Source of the DNA: CAXMST01 sp963712765
GTDB taxonomy: Bacteria; Actinomycetota; Thermoleophilia; Solirubrobacterales; 70-9
DNA length: 64,000 nt
Assembly (NCBI GenBank): GCA_963712765.1
Contig: CAVQIX010000006.1
Span: 226,778 to 290,777, forward strand
Direction of reading: 5' to 3'
This document shows positions 48,683 through 57,345 of the stretch, piece after piece. Position numbers and translations under genes: made by a program. The first letter of the stretch is position 1. Each line of letters opens with the position of its first letter. The notes under the pieces are model-generated. The model did not search any database, was not told the DNA's origin, and saw only the letters and a program-made list of their open reading frames with translations.

Positions 48683-50689
48683 TCAGGCCCGCATGCCCTC
48701 GAGGTCCCGACGCAACTCCTTGAGCTCGTCGCGCAGGCGGGCGGCCTCCTCGAAGCGCAGGTCCTCGGCGGCGACGAGCATCTCCTCCTCGATCCCGATG
48801 ATCACCTTCTCGAGCTCGCCGGCCGACTCGATCGGCCTGCCGTCGATCTGGGCGCCGGACCGCCTGCGGCGCTTCCCCGGCGCGGTCGATTCCATCGCGA
48901 GGAAGTCGGACATGTCGCTGATCCCCTTCGTAATAGTCTCCGGCGTGATCCCGTGCTCGGCGTTGTATGCGAGCTGGATCTCGCGCCGGCGGTCGGTCTC
49001 GCCGATCGCCGCCTTCATCGCCCGGCTGAATTGGTCGGCGTACATCAGCACCCGCCCGTTGACGTTGCGGGCGGCTCGCCCGATCGTCTGTATCAGGCTG
49101 GTCTCGCCCCGGAGGAAGCCCTCCTTGTCGGCGTCGAGGATCGCGACCAGTCCGACCTCGGGGATGTCGAGTCCCTCGCGCAGCAGGTTTACGCCGACGA
49201 GGACGTCGTACTCGCCCAGCCGCAGGTCGCGGATGATCTGGATCCGCTCGATCGTGTCGACCTCGGAGTGCAGGTAGCGAACCCGGAAGCCGTGCTCGAG
49301 CAGGTACTCGGTCAGGTCCTCCGACATCTTCTTGGTCAGGGTCGTGACCAGGACGCGCTCGCCGCGCTCGGCCTGGACCTTGACCTCGTTCATCAGATCA
49401 TCGATCTGGTTCTTGGTCTCGCGCACCTCGACCGGCGGATCGACGATTCCGGTCGGACGCACGATCTGCTCGACGATCCGCTTGCCCTGGGTGCGCTCGA
49501 AATCGCCCGGCGTCGCCGAGACCATCACGACCTGTCCGATCCGCTTGAGGAACTCGTCGAAGGTCAGGGGTCGGTTGTCGATCGCGCTCGGGAGCCGGAA
49601 TCCGTGGTCGACGAGCGTCAGCTTGCGCGATCGATCTCCCTCGTACATGCCGCCGACCTGGGGAACGGTCTGGTGCGACTCGTCGATGAAGGTGACGAAG
49701 TCCTCGGGGAAGTAGTCGATCAGCGTGTGGGGTGGCGAGCCCGGGGGGCGCCCATCGAGGATCCGCGAGTAGTTCTCGATTCCGTTGCAGAATCCGAGCT
49801 CCTTCAGCATCTCGAGGTCGTACTGCGTCCGCTGCCGCAGGCGATGCGCCTCGAGCTCCTTGCCCTGCTCCTCGAGCTCAGCCGTGCGGGCGTCGAGCTC
49901 TTCCTTGATCTCGACCACGGCGGTCTCGATCGTCTCCTCCTTGGTCACGTAGTGGGAGGCGGGCCAGACCGAGACATGATCGACCTCGTCGAGCACCTCG
50001 CCGGTGAGCGGATCGAAGTGGGTGATCGACTCGACCTCGTCCCCGAACAGCTGCATCCGGTACGCCGACTCCGCATAGGAGGGGAAGATCTCCATCACCT
50101 CTCCCTTGACCCTGAAGGTGCCGCGCGTCAGAGCCGTGTCGTTGCGCTGGTACTGCATGCCGACCAGCTGGCGGAACAGCGAGTCCCGCTCGATCCACTC
50201 GCCGACCTTGAACAACACCATCTGCTCCTGGTAGAGCTGTGGCGAGCCGATCCCGTAGATGCAGGAGACGGAGGCGACGATGATCACGTCGCGGCGGGCG
50301 AAGAGCGAGGCCGTGGCCGCGTGGCGGAGGCGGTCGATCTCGTCGTTGACGGTCGCGTCCTTTTCGATGTACAGGTCCTGGGCGGGAACGTAGGCCTCGG
50401 GCTGGTAGTAGTCGTAGTAGCTGACGAAGTACTCGACCGAAGCGTCGGGAAAGAACTCGCGGAACTCGTTGCAGAGCTGTGCGGCCAGGGTCTTGTTGTG
50501 AGCGATCACCAGCGCCGGGCGCTGCAACCGCTCGATCGTCGAGGCCATCGTGAATGTCTTGCCGGTGCCGGTGGCGCCAAGCAGAGTGAGGAAGTTCTCG
50601 CCGGCCTCGACCCCTTCGACGAGAGCGTCGATCGCCTGCGGCTGATCTGCGGTCGGCTCGTAGGCCGAGTTGATTACGAAGTCGGGCAC
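48683..50689 (-). CDS. uvrB: Excinuclease ABC subunit B
   Basis: The 668-residue protein has Walker A LLGATGTGKTFTMA, the beta-hairpin segment SYYDYYQPEAYVP, DESHQTVPQ, helicase motifs VSATPGDFE and QTIGRAARN, and a C-terminal UVR motif (LRFEEAARLRDELKELRRD). It opens DNA at the lesion with UvrA. The GTG at 50689 (VPDFVINS) is preferred; the frame runs further upstream through non-coding sequence. No LexA box was found in front of it. Confidence 0.96.
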   Translation of the reverse strand: MPDFVINSAYEPTADQPQAIDALVEGVEAGENFLTLLGATGTGKTFTMASTIERLQRPALVIAHNKTLAAQLCNEFREFFPDASVEYFVSYYDYYQPEAYVPAQDLYIEKDATVNDEIDRLRHAATASLFARRDVIIVASVSCIYGIGSPQLYQEQMVLFKVGEWIERDSLFRQLVGMQYQRNDTALTRGTFRVKGEVMEIFPSYAESAYRMQLFGDEVESITHFDPLTGEVLDEVDHVSVWPASHYVTKEETIETAVVEIKEELDARTAELEEQGKELEAHRLRQRTQYDLEMLKELGFCNGIENYSRILDGRPPGSPPHTLIDYFPEDFVTFIDESHQTVPQVGGMYEGDRSRKLTLVDHGFRLPSAIDNRPLTFDEFLKRIGQVVMVSATPGDFERTQGKRIVEQIVRPTGIVDPPVEVRETKNQIDDLMNEVKVQAERGERVLVTTLTKKMSEDLTEYLLEHGFRVRYLHSEVDTIERIQIIRDLRLGEYDVLVGVNLLREGLDIPEVGLVAILDADKEGFLRGETSLIQTIGRAARNVNGRVLMYADQFSRAMKAAIGETDRRREIQLAYNAEHGITPETITKGISDMSDFLAMESTAPGKRRRRSGAQIDGRPIESAGELEKVIIGIEEEMLVAAEDLRFEEAARLRDELKELRRDLEGMRA

Positions 50690-50779
50690 CGGACGAGGGT
50701 AGCGGGCGCCCTGGCGCCGGCCAGGACGAGGGGCCGGCAGCCCTGCGGGTCGCCGGCTCCTCGTCTGCCGGGCACTCGC

Positions 50780-50893
50780 CGGCTGCGGATCAGGATCACG
50801 GATCGTGCCGATCTCGACGACGCGATCGCCCGGGCGCTCGACCATCCCGGCCCAGCTATGGTCGAGGTCGTGACCGATCCGGAGCTGGTGTGA
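50780..50893 (+). pseudogene. C-terminal fragment of a ThDP-dependent enzyme
   Basis: The frame ending at the TGA in 50891-50893 reads IRITDRADLDDAIARALDHP, then GPAMVEVVTDPELV. This is typical of the last residues of pyruvate oxidase/acetolactate synthase-type ThDP enzymes (V-x-x-x-A-L-x-x-x-GP-x-L-V-V-x-DP). The rest of the gene is absent: uvrB starts 90 bases upstream in the opposite direction. The stop overlaps the start of the next gene, so the intact ancestor may have been co-transcribed with it. Confidence 0.5.
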
Positions 50894-51597
50894 TCAACGA
50901 CCTCGACGAGCATCTTGGCGCCCTAAGCGATGCCCGAGCGCATCTCGCGGGGCTCGACCGGCCGCCGCTGCAGCCGCTGCCCGAGAGCTATCTTGCGGGC
51001 CGAACCGAGCTGCACCGCATCGCCGAGGAGGTCCTGAAACCGAAGCGCGTGCTCGAGACCCGCGACGAGATCGCCCTCTGCTTCACGCCGGGAGGGTTCG
51101 GCACACCTCGCTGGGAGCAGGGCGTCGAGAGCGGCCTGCCGGGCGCCGCCCGGGTTGAGGGGACCGAGATCGTGATCACAGCCGGCTCCGACGAGGTGCG
51201 GACGCCGACCGCGGTCGAGGCGAGTGTGGGCGCCGCCGTCGCCGACTGGTTTGCCCTCGGCACGGTCGCACTCGCCGGTTTGATCGACGCCGGAGCGGAC
51301 CTCGACCCCGAGCCGATCCGGCTCTGGCCCGAGCACTTCGACGTCGCGACCGTGCTCGGCGACGAGGCCGCCGGCACCCGCGCCAACTTCGGCGCCTCGC
51401 CCGGCGACGAGCTGCACCCCGAGCCCTACCTCTACGTCGGCCCCTGGGTCGAACGGCCCCAAAGCGAGATCTGGAACGCGACCGGCTTCCACGGCGCCGA
51501 GCTCAGCTACGCGGAGCTGCTCGACAGCGGGAACCAGCTCGCGGACGCGACCGCGTTCTTCATCACCCACATGGAGGCGCTGAGCGCAGGCCGCTGA
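50890..51597 (+). CDS. Conserved hypothetical protein with a LCFTPGGFGTP motif
   Basis: The 235-residue protein starts at GTG 50890, overlapping the ThDP-enzyme fragment stop. It contains EIALCFTPGGFGTPRW, RLWPEHFDVATVLG, and a C-terminal YLYVGPWVE with FHGAELSYAEL. I recognise this combination in actinobacterial proteins without known function. It has no signal or membrane segment. The neighbours do not suggest a pathway. Confidence 0.7.
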   Translation: MINDLDEHLGALSDARAHLAGLDRPPLQPLPESYLAGRTELHRIAEEVLKPKRVLETRDEIALCFTPGGFGTPRWEQGVESGLPGAARVEGTEIVITAGSDEVRTPTAVEASVGAAVADWFALGTVALAGLIDAGADLDPEPIRLWPEHFDVATVLGDEAAGTRANFGASPGDELHPEPYLYVGPWVERPQSEIWNATGFHGAELSYAELLDSGNQLADATAFFITHMEALSAGR

Positions 51598-51624
51598 GCG
51601 CCGGCCCTCGGCCAGCGGCCATCG

Positions 51625-52689
51625 TCAGCGGGCGTTCAGGGCCGCGGCCGACGCCACGATCAGAGCCTCGACGTCCCCGGGAGTCGTGTCCCATGAGCAC
51701 ATCCAGCGGACCACGCCCTCCTCTTCGTCCCAGACGTAGAAGGGGTGCTCACCCGGCAGCTCCGTGAGCAAGGTCTCGATCGCGGGCCCCGGCAGGCGCA
51801 CGAAGACGCCGTTGGCCTCGACCGGGTGGACGACCTCGGCGCCGTCCAGGGCCTTGACGCCCTCAGCCAACAGGGCCGCCATCCCGTTTGCGTGACGAGC
51901 GCTCCGCAGCCAGAGGTCCCCATCGAGCAGAGCCTCGAACTGCGCGCTGACGAAGCGCATCTTCGAGGCCAGCTGCATCAGCTGCTTGCGGGCGAAGGGG
52001 ATGCGCCCCTCGTCGGCCGCGTCGCCGAGGAAGACCGCCACCTCTCCGAACAAGAGCCCGTTCTTGGTGCCACCGAAGGAGACGGCATCGACGCCGACTT
52101 CGGTGGTGAAGGCCGCGAGAGGCAGATCGAGGGCAGCAGCCGCATTGGCGATACGTGCCCCGTCCACGTGCACGTACATGCCGAGTTCGTGGGCGGTCTC
52201 GGTGATCGCCGCGATGCGCTCCGGCGCGTAGACGGTGCCCAGTTCGGTGCTCTGGGTGACCGACACGATCCGCGGCTGCACGTGGTGCTCATCGCCGCGA
52301 CGCGGTTCCCAGCCGCTGAGATCTCCGGGGGACAGCCTGCCGTGCTCGCCCGCGACCGTGAGCAGCTTCATCCCCGCGATCCGTTCGGGAGCTCCGCACT
52401 CATCGACGTTGATGTGGGCCGCGGCGGTACAGATCACCGCCTCGTGCGGGCGGCCGAGGACCTCCAGGCAGAGCACGTTCGCTCCGGTGCCGTTGAAGAC
52501 CGGGTAGGCCCGCGCCTGCGAACCGAAGTGATCAGCGATCAGCTCCTGCAGCCGGGTGGTCCACTCGTCGGCGCCGTAGGAGTCAGCATGGCCGGCGTTC
52601 GCCGCGGCCAGCGCATCCAGCACCTCAGGGTGGGCGCCGGCGTGGTTGTCGGAGGCGAAATCGTGCCCCGAGGGAGAGCTCACGCTCAC
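51625..52689 (-). CDS. Low-specificity threonine aldolase-like PLP enzyme
   Basis: The 354-residue fold-type I PLP protein has ASDNHAGAHPEVL, PVFNGTGANVLCLE, the HVDGARIANAA loop with the cofactor Asp, and the lysine in VSFGGTKNGLLFGE that should carry PLP. It would cleave beta-hydroxy amino acids such as threonine to glycine and an aldehyde. The GTG at 52689 overlaps the SDR stop. It is the third gene of the DUF6421-SDR-aldolase cassette. Confidence 0.88.
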   Translation of the reverse strand: MSVSSPSGHDFASDNHAGAHPEVLDALAAANAGHADSYGADEWTTRLQELIADHFGSQARAYPVFNGTGANVLCLEVLGRPHEAVICTAAAHINVDECGAPERIAGMKLLTVAGEHGRLSPGDLSGWEPRRGDEHHVQPRIVSVTQSTELGTVYAPERIAAITETAHELGMYVHVDGARIANAAAALDLPLAAFTTEVGVDAVSFGGTKNGLLFGEVAVFLGDAADEGRIPFARKQLMQLASKMRFVSAQFEALLDGDLWLRSARHANGMAALLAEGVKALDGAEVVHPVEANGVFVRLPGPAIETLLTELPGEHPFYVWDEEEGVVRWMCSWDTTPGDVEALIVASAAALNAR

Positions 52690-53399
52690 GGATACAGCGG
52701 CAGCCGCTTGCCGTTCATCCGCGCCGCCGAATCCGAGCAGAGGAAGGCGCAGGCGTCGGCGATCGCCTCGGCCGGAGTGAAGCCCGGGTAGTCCTTGTCG
52801 GGGTTGTTCTCGCGCATTGTCGGTGTCAGGATCGCATTGATGACGACGATGTTCGCGGTCGCCCCGCCGCCCTCCTCCGCAAACGCATCGGCGAGTGCCA
52901 GCGTCCAGCTCTCGGCGGCCGCCTTGGCGGTGGCGTAGGCGGCGTTGGCCCCCTCCGGCTCCTGCGCCTGCGCGGAGCTGATCAGGACGAAGCGCCCGGC
53001 GCTCGCCGTCAGGGGACCGTAGAAGGCGCGGCTGGCCCGCTGCAAGCTGCGGACCAGCAGGTCGTGGAGCCATTCGTAGTCCTCGAGTGACGCGGTCTCG
53101 ATCGGCTCTCCCCCGCGCCAGCCGCCGACGAGATGCAGCAGCCCGTCGACACGGCCGAAGCGCTCCTGCAGGCCGTCGGCCCAGGCGGTTGCGGCGTCCC
53201 CATTGAGCAGGTCGACGACTCGCGCGTCGACCCTCTCCCCAGGCAGGCCCAGCCCCTCGACGAGGTCATCGAGGCGTTCCTGGCGCACGTCGGTCAGCGC
53301 CAGCGAAGCACCGTGCGACGAGAGCGTGCGGGCGACGACGGGTCCGAGGCCGCCGCCGGCGCCGGCGATCGCGATCACTCTGTCTTCGAGGCCTGCCAT
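52686..53399 (-). CDS. Short-chain dehydrogenase/reductase
   Basis: The 237-residue SDR has the NAD(P) motif AIAGAGGGLGPVVART, the strand LVGGWRGGE, catalytic Ser in FVLISSAQA and YATAK (YxxxK). It sits between the DUF6421 and aldolase genes, 10 bases after the former and overlapping the latter. The cofactor strand (LTDVRQERL) has Asp after strand 2, which favours NAD(H). The substrate is unknown. Confidence 0.88.
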   Translation of the reverse strand: MAGLEDRVIAIAGAGGGLGPVVARTLSSHGASLALTDVRQERLDDLVEGLGLPGERVDARVVDLLNGDAATAWADGLQERFGRVDGLLHLVGGWRGGEPIETASLEDYEWLHDLLVRSLQRASRAFYGPLTASAGRFVLISSAQAQEPEGANAAYATAKAAAESWTLALADAFAEEGGGATANIVVINAILTPTMRENNPDKDYPGFTPAEAIADACAFLCSDSAARMNGKRLPLYP

Positions 53400-53409
53400 C
53401 CGCTGCAAC

Positions 53410-55512
53410 CTAGCGGGACGCCGCCGCCGTTGGACGGCCGGCGATCGCCGGCTCGATCTTCGGCTGCAGCTGCGTGTAGAAGAGGCTGAGCGGGAACTCA
53501 TCGTCGCGAACGAGGTCGACGAGCTGCTTCGGCTCCTCGACCTCGGGCAGATCGCGCCCCTCCCGGGCCCAAACCGAGGCCGGGGCCGGGGGCACGTAGG
53601 AGGCGACGAGGTCGTGTGCCGCGATCCACTGACCGAGCTTCGGCCGGTCGATGCCCGAGCGATAGAGCTCGCCAACCGCTTCGCGGAGGCGCTCGACGCC
53701 TTCGACGATGCGGGGCCACTCGATCCGCAGCTCGTTGTCGGTCCAGTGGATGTAGCCCTCGCGATGGAGGAAGGCGAACAGCAGCTGGCCGCCGAGACCG
53801 TCGTAGTTGCGCACCCGGGTGCCGGTCACCGGAAAGCGGAAGAGACGGTCGAAGAGGATCGCGTACTGGACATGACGCCCGAGGCTGAAGCCCTCGCCCT
53901 CGAGCGTGACCGCCTCCCCGAAGGTGGTCAGGTCGCAGCGGAGCTCCTCGAGCGAGTACATCCAGTAGGGGCTGCGTTGGCGGATCATGAACGGGTCGAA
54001 GGGGAGATCGCCGCGCATGTGGGTCCGATCGTGGATCAGGTCCCAGCACATGTACGCATCCTGGGAGAGCCGGGCCGAGCGCAGCAGCGCCTCGGCATCC
54101 GGTGGCAGGTTGAGCCTGAGGATCTCGGCCGCGGCGCCGCAGACACGCCGGAAGCGCTCCGCTTCCCGGTCGCAGAAGATCCCGCCGAAGTGGCTCGGCG
54201 GCCGCTCGGCGGTGGCGAACGTCTCGGGAAAGAGCACCGCGCACTCGGACTGGTAGCCCGCGGTGAACTCGACCAGCTCCACGGGGACGAACTTCGCGTT
54301 GTCGTAGCGCTCCGACTCGAGTTCGGCCAGCCACCGCGGCCAGGGGACCCTGACGATCAATGCCTCCAGGCAGGTATCGGGCGAGGCGTTCTGCTTGTAC
54401 ATCGGAAAGACCACCAGGTGCTCGATGCCGTCGCGACGGTTCCGCTCGGGACGGAAAGCCTCGACCGAGCGGAGGAAGTCGGGCTTTCCGAAACCCTTCG
54501 AGGCCCACTCGCGGAGGTCCCGCGGCAAGGCATCGGTGAGGTAGTCGGCCTGATGCGGGAAACGCGGAGCGAGACGCTCGGCGCACGCCGCGATCGTCTC
54601 GGTCAGCTCGAGCAGGCGATCACGGTCATCGGGATCGAGATCGACCGAGCCGTCGGGAGCCTGGGCGAGCCGGATCTCCGTCACGCTCGCCTTCAGTTCT
54701 CCCCAAGCCGGATCCTCGGCGGCCTCCGATCGAGGTGGCGCAAGAGCGCGGGCAAAGGAGCGGCCGGCCGCCCAATAGACGAGGTTCAGCCAGAGCGCGC
54801 GATGATCGAAGGCGTCGATGCAGTCGTCGCCGAAGAGATCGGAGTCGGCGAGGACGGCAACCCGCCCCTGCCCGTGGTCGCTGACCGCGGCCAGGGGGGC
54901 CAGCGGGGGCGAGGCGGATTGCCGAGTCCGGGCGATCACCCGCGAGCCGTTGCCGGTCCCGATCACTCCCGCCCGGTAGAAGCAGGCCGCTTCGACCCCG
55001 GCGAGGACGTCGACGCCGCCGCCGGTGGCGACTAGGTCGGCGAGGACCCAGGACGGAGCGCCGTCGTGATGGTGCTCATAGTCCTGGACGGTCGCGTTCT
55101 CGATCGCGAGGCCGAACCGGCCCAGCAGCTCGTTGAGGTTGTTGCCGTACTTGTCCTGCTCGGTCTCACCGAGGACCACCAGTCCGCCGCCGCCGGCGAC
55201 GAAGGCCTCGATCGCGTCGATCTCGGCGGCGTCCAGGCGAGGCGATCCTGAGCCGGTCGTCGCCTCCCACTTGGGGTCGGAGGGGTGAGCGATGACGAGG
55301 ACAGCGGCGGAGCCGAGCTGATCGGCGAGCGACGAGCCATCACAGCTGGCGACCTCAAAATCTCGGCCGCGGAGCGCCTCGGCGGCGAGCGCGAAGGACG
55401 CGTCTCCAGGATGGGACGGCTGCATCCGGGCCGCCCGCTCGGCGTCGATCGTCCAGGCCTCCGAGTGACCCTCGTCGAAGAGGACGAGGGCGGATTTCTC
55501 GGTCCCGATCAC
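53410..55512 (-). CDS. DUF6421 family protein with an N-terminal GATase-like domain
   Basis: The 700-residue protein has two parts. Residues 1-240 look like a class-I glutamine amidotransferase/ThuA-like fold (AVLVIAHPSDP, AFVAGGGGLVVLGE, VAVLADSDLFGD). Residues 290-690 are the DUF6421 domain (QDAYMCWDLIHDRTHMRGDL, YWMYSLEELRCDLT, HVQYAILFDRLFRFP). No enzyme activity is known. The GTG at 55512 is the likely start. The adjacent SDR and threonine aldolase genes suggest a shared catabolic or biosynthetic step. Confidence 0.8.
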   Translation of the reverse strand: MIGTEKSALVLFDEGHSEAWTIDAERAARMQPSHPGDASFALAAEALRGRDFEVASCDGSSLADQLGSAAVLVIAHPSDPKWEATTGSGSPRLDAAEIDAIEAFVAGGGGLVVLGETEQDKYGNNLNELLGRFGLAIENATVQDYEHHHDGAPSWVLADLVATGGGVDVLAGVEAACFYRAGVIGTGNGSRVIARTRQSASPPLAPLAAVSDHGQGRVAVLADSDLFGDDCIDAFDHRALWLNLVYWAAGRSFARALAPPRSEAAEDPAWGELKASVTEIRLAQAPDGSVDLDPDDRDRLLELTETIAACAERLAPRFPHQADYLTDALPRDLREWASKGFGKPDFLRSVEAFRPERNRRDGIEHLVVFPMYKQNASPDTCLEALIVRVPWPRWLAELESERYDNAKFVPVELVEFTAGYQSECAVLFPETFATAERPPSHFGGIFCDREAERFRRVCGAAAEILRLNLPPDAEALLRSARLSQDAYMCWDLIHDRTHMRGDLPFDPFMIRQRSPYWMYSLEELRCDLTTFGEAVTLEGEGFSLGRHVQYAILFDRLFRFPVTGTRVRNYDGLGGQLLFAFLHREGYIHWTDNELRIEWPRIVEGVERLREAVGELYRSGIDRPKLGQWIAAHDLVASYVPPAPASVWAREGRDLPEVEEPKQLVDLVRDDEFPLSLFYTQLQPKIEPAIAGRPTAAASR

Positions 55513-55636
55513 AATCCAACGGTAGCGCGCCCGGGGGGGCCCGAACAGAGGCCGGCCCCGTTTCCTACGGCGCGGCATGCGACGCCGCCGGTCGTGCGCC
55601 AGGACGCATGGCGGCTGCGCCCGATAGCGTGGCCGC

Positions 55637-56020
55637 GTGAGCATCTCTCAGCGACTTCTGGCGATCTTCTGGATCGCCGCCGGCGTCAACCACTTCGTCA
55701 ACCCCAAGTTCTACGAGGCGATCATGCCCGACTACATTCCCGCGCACCGCGAGATGGTGCTCTGGAGCGGGGTTGCCGAGTTGCTTGGCGGACTGGCGGT
55801 ACTCAGCCGGCGCACTCGCTTCCCGTTGGCGCGCTGGTGGCTGATCGGGGTCCTGGCCGCCGTCTTCCCCGCCAACATCAATATGGCCCTCAATCCCGAG
55901 CGCTACCGGAACATCCCACAGCCGGCGCTGTGGGCCCGGCTGCCGCTGCAGTTCCTCGCCGCCTGGTGGGTCTGGAGGGCAACCGCCCCCTCCGCCTCCG
56001 GCCCTGAACCGGCCGCCTAG
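55637..56020 (+). CDS. DoxX-like membrane protein
   Basis: The 127-residue protein has about four predicted helices, opening ISQRLLAIFWIAAGVNHFVNP and the motif FYEAIMPDYIPAHRE, then GVAELLGGLAVL. These match DoxX/MauE-like small membrane proteins, which in some cases associate with respiratory or thiol-redox complexes. It starts with GTG and converges with the lytic transglycosylase gene. Confidence 0.72.
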   Translation: MSISQRLLAIFWIAAGVNHFVNPKFYEAIMPDYIPAHREMVLWSGVAELLGGLAVLSRRTRFPLARWWLIGVLAAVFPANINMALNPERYRNIPQPALWARLPLQFLAAWWVWRATAPSASGPEPAA

Positions 56021-56748
56021 AGTCCGAGCTCGCGCCGGTAGCTCCGGCGGTACTCCTTGCGTTTGTCGAGCACCTCCTCGACGTAGTCGCGGGTTTCCTC
56101 GAACTCGATGTCGGTGAGCATCATCTCCGATCCGCCCCACTCGTCGGCGTTGCCCATCCCGGCGTTGTATCCGGCCAAGGCCGCGATCTGGTTCTCCCCA
56201 TAGCGGTTGAGCATGTATCGCAGGAAGAAGGTCCCGTAGCGGATGTTCAGCTCGGGGTCGGCGAGATCCTCGTACTCGAAGGTCTCCCCGCCGGACAGGG
56301 TCTCGATCGTGTCCGCCGTGTCGGGGGTGATCTGCATCAGGCCACGGGCTCCGGCGTCTGATGTCTGGTCGCGGAACCTCGATTCGGCGTAGATCACGGC
56401 GGCGATCAGATCGGCGTCGACGTTCTTCTCAGAGGCCTGGTCGCGGATCACGTTCTCGTGCCGGAGCGGCAGCGTGATCTCACGGATGGTCTCGCCGAAG
56501 TCGATCCTCGAGAGCCCGTAGATGCCGGCGACCACAAGCACCACGGTGATCGCGATCGCGCCCGCCCCGCCGACCCTGACGAAGCCCCCGACCCGCGGGC
56601 TGCGACGGGCACGGTTACCGCCGGCGCGCCTGGAGGCAGGCCCGCGCCGAGGCGGGTTCCGCTTGCGCCGGGCCTTTGCGGGCGGCGCGCTGGGCCGGCG
56701 CCTGGTCTTCCCACTGGTGCGCCGGCCGGGGGACCGACGGGTGCTCAC
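56017..56748 (-). CDS. Membrane-anchored Slt-type lytic transglycosylase
   Basis: The 243-residue protein has an Arg/Pro-rich cytoplasmic tail (1-55), one transmembrane helix (AIAITVVLVVAGIYGLS), and an SLT domain with catalytic Glu in IYAESRFRD, GLMQITPDTA and LAGYNAGMG. It cleaves peptidoglycan glycan strands outside the membrane. The ATG overlaps the coaE stop (ATGA), so it is read with coaE and rpsA. Confidence 0.9.
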   Translation of the reverse strand: MSTRRSPGRRTSGKTRRRPSAPPAKARRKRNPPRRGPASRRAGGNRARRSPRVGGFVRVGGAGAIAITVVLVVAGIYGLSRIDFGETIREITLPLRHENVIRDQASEKNVDADLIAAVIYAESRFRDQTSDAGARGLMQITPDTADTIETLSGGETFEYEDLADPELNIRYGTFFLRYMLNRYGENQIAALAGYNAGMGNADEWGGSEMMLTDIEFEETRDYVEEVLDKRKEYRRSYRRELGL

Positions 56749-57341
56749 GGGGCCGCCGACTCCAGCTTTGGGTAGATCTCCTTCAACTCACTCATCAACT
56801 CTTCCAGGGTCCCGTTGTTGCGGACCACGTACGTCGCCAGGGTGGCCTTCTCCTCCTGCGACAACTGCCTCGCGGCCCTGCCCTCGAGATCGCCGGTGCC
56901 GCGCTCGCCAGCGCGTCGGTCGCGGAGATCGTCATCGGCGATCACCGCGACGGTCGCATCGCAGACCTCGGCCATCCGGCCCTCGAACAGGAGCGGAACC
57001 TCGACCACGGCCACCCTCACATCTTCGCCGATCCCTCGGCGCCAACGTTCGACCGCGGCGCCGACCCGGGGATGCAGGATCGACTCCAGCCACGCCAGCT
57101 CCGCCGGCTGATCGAAGACGATCCCGGCGATCCGGCCGCGGTCGAGCTCTCCGCGGGGCGCCACGCGCTTGCCCCAGCGCTCGACGAGGAGCCCACGCAC
57201 CTCCTGGTCCGAACCGAGCAGCTCATGGACGACGGCGTCCGTCGAGAGTGTCTCGGCGCCCAACTCGGAGAGGATTCGCAAGACCTCGGACTTCCCGGCC
57301 GCGATTCCCCCCGTGAGCCCGATCAGCGAAGGACCGGGCAA
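56745..57341 (-). CDS. coaE: Dephospho-CoA kinase
   Basis: The 198-residue protein has Walker A in LIGLTGGIAAGKSEVL, the STDAVVHELL segment, ILHPRV and VVEVPLLFEG, all conserved in CoaE. It performs the last step of CoA synthesis, linking to the pantothenate operon in this window. No ATG or GTG fits; TTG at 57341 just after the rpsA stop is the best start. The C-terminus (GTLEELMSELKEIY) is complete. Confidence 0.9.
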   Translation of the reverse strand: MPGPSLIGLTGGIAAGKSEVLRILSELGAETLSTDAVVHELLGSDQEVRGLLVERWGKRVAPRGELDRGRIAGIVFDQPAELAWLESILHPRVGAAVERWRRGIGEDVRVAVVEVPLLFEGRMAEVCDATVAVIADDDLRDRRAGERGTGDLEGRAARQLSQEEKATLATYVVRNNGTLEELMSELKEIYPKLESAAP

Positions 57342-57345
57342 CTTC

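Noticed and set aside
48953..50779. Long plus-strand open frame opposite uvrB
   Set aside because: It is the antisense of uvrB. Only the last 38 codons, outside uvrB, look like real protein sequence and are reported separately.
53203..55035. 610-codon plus-strand ORF opposite the DUF6421 gene
   Set aside because: It mirrors the DUF6421 coding frame; the translation is low complexity and has no start context.
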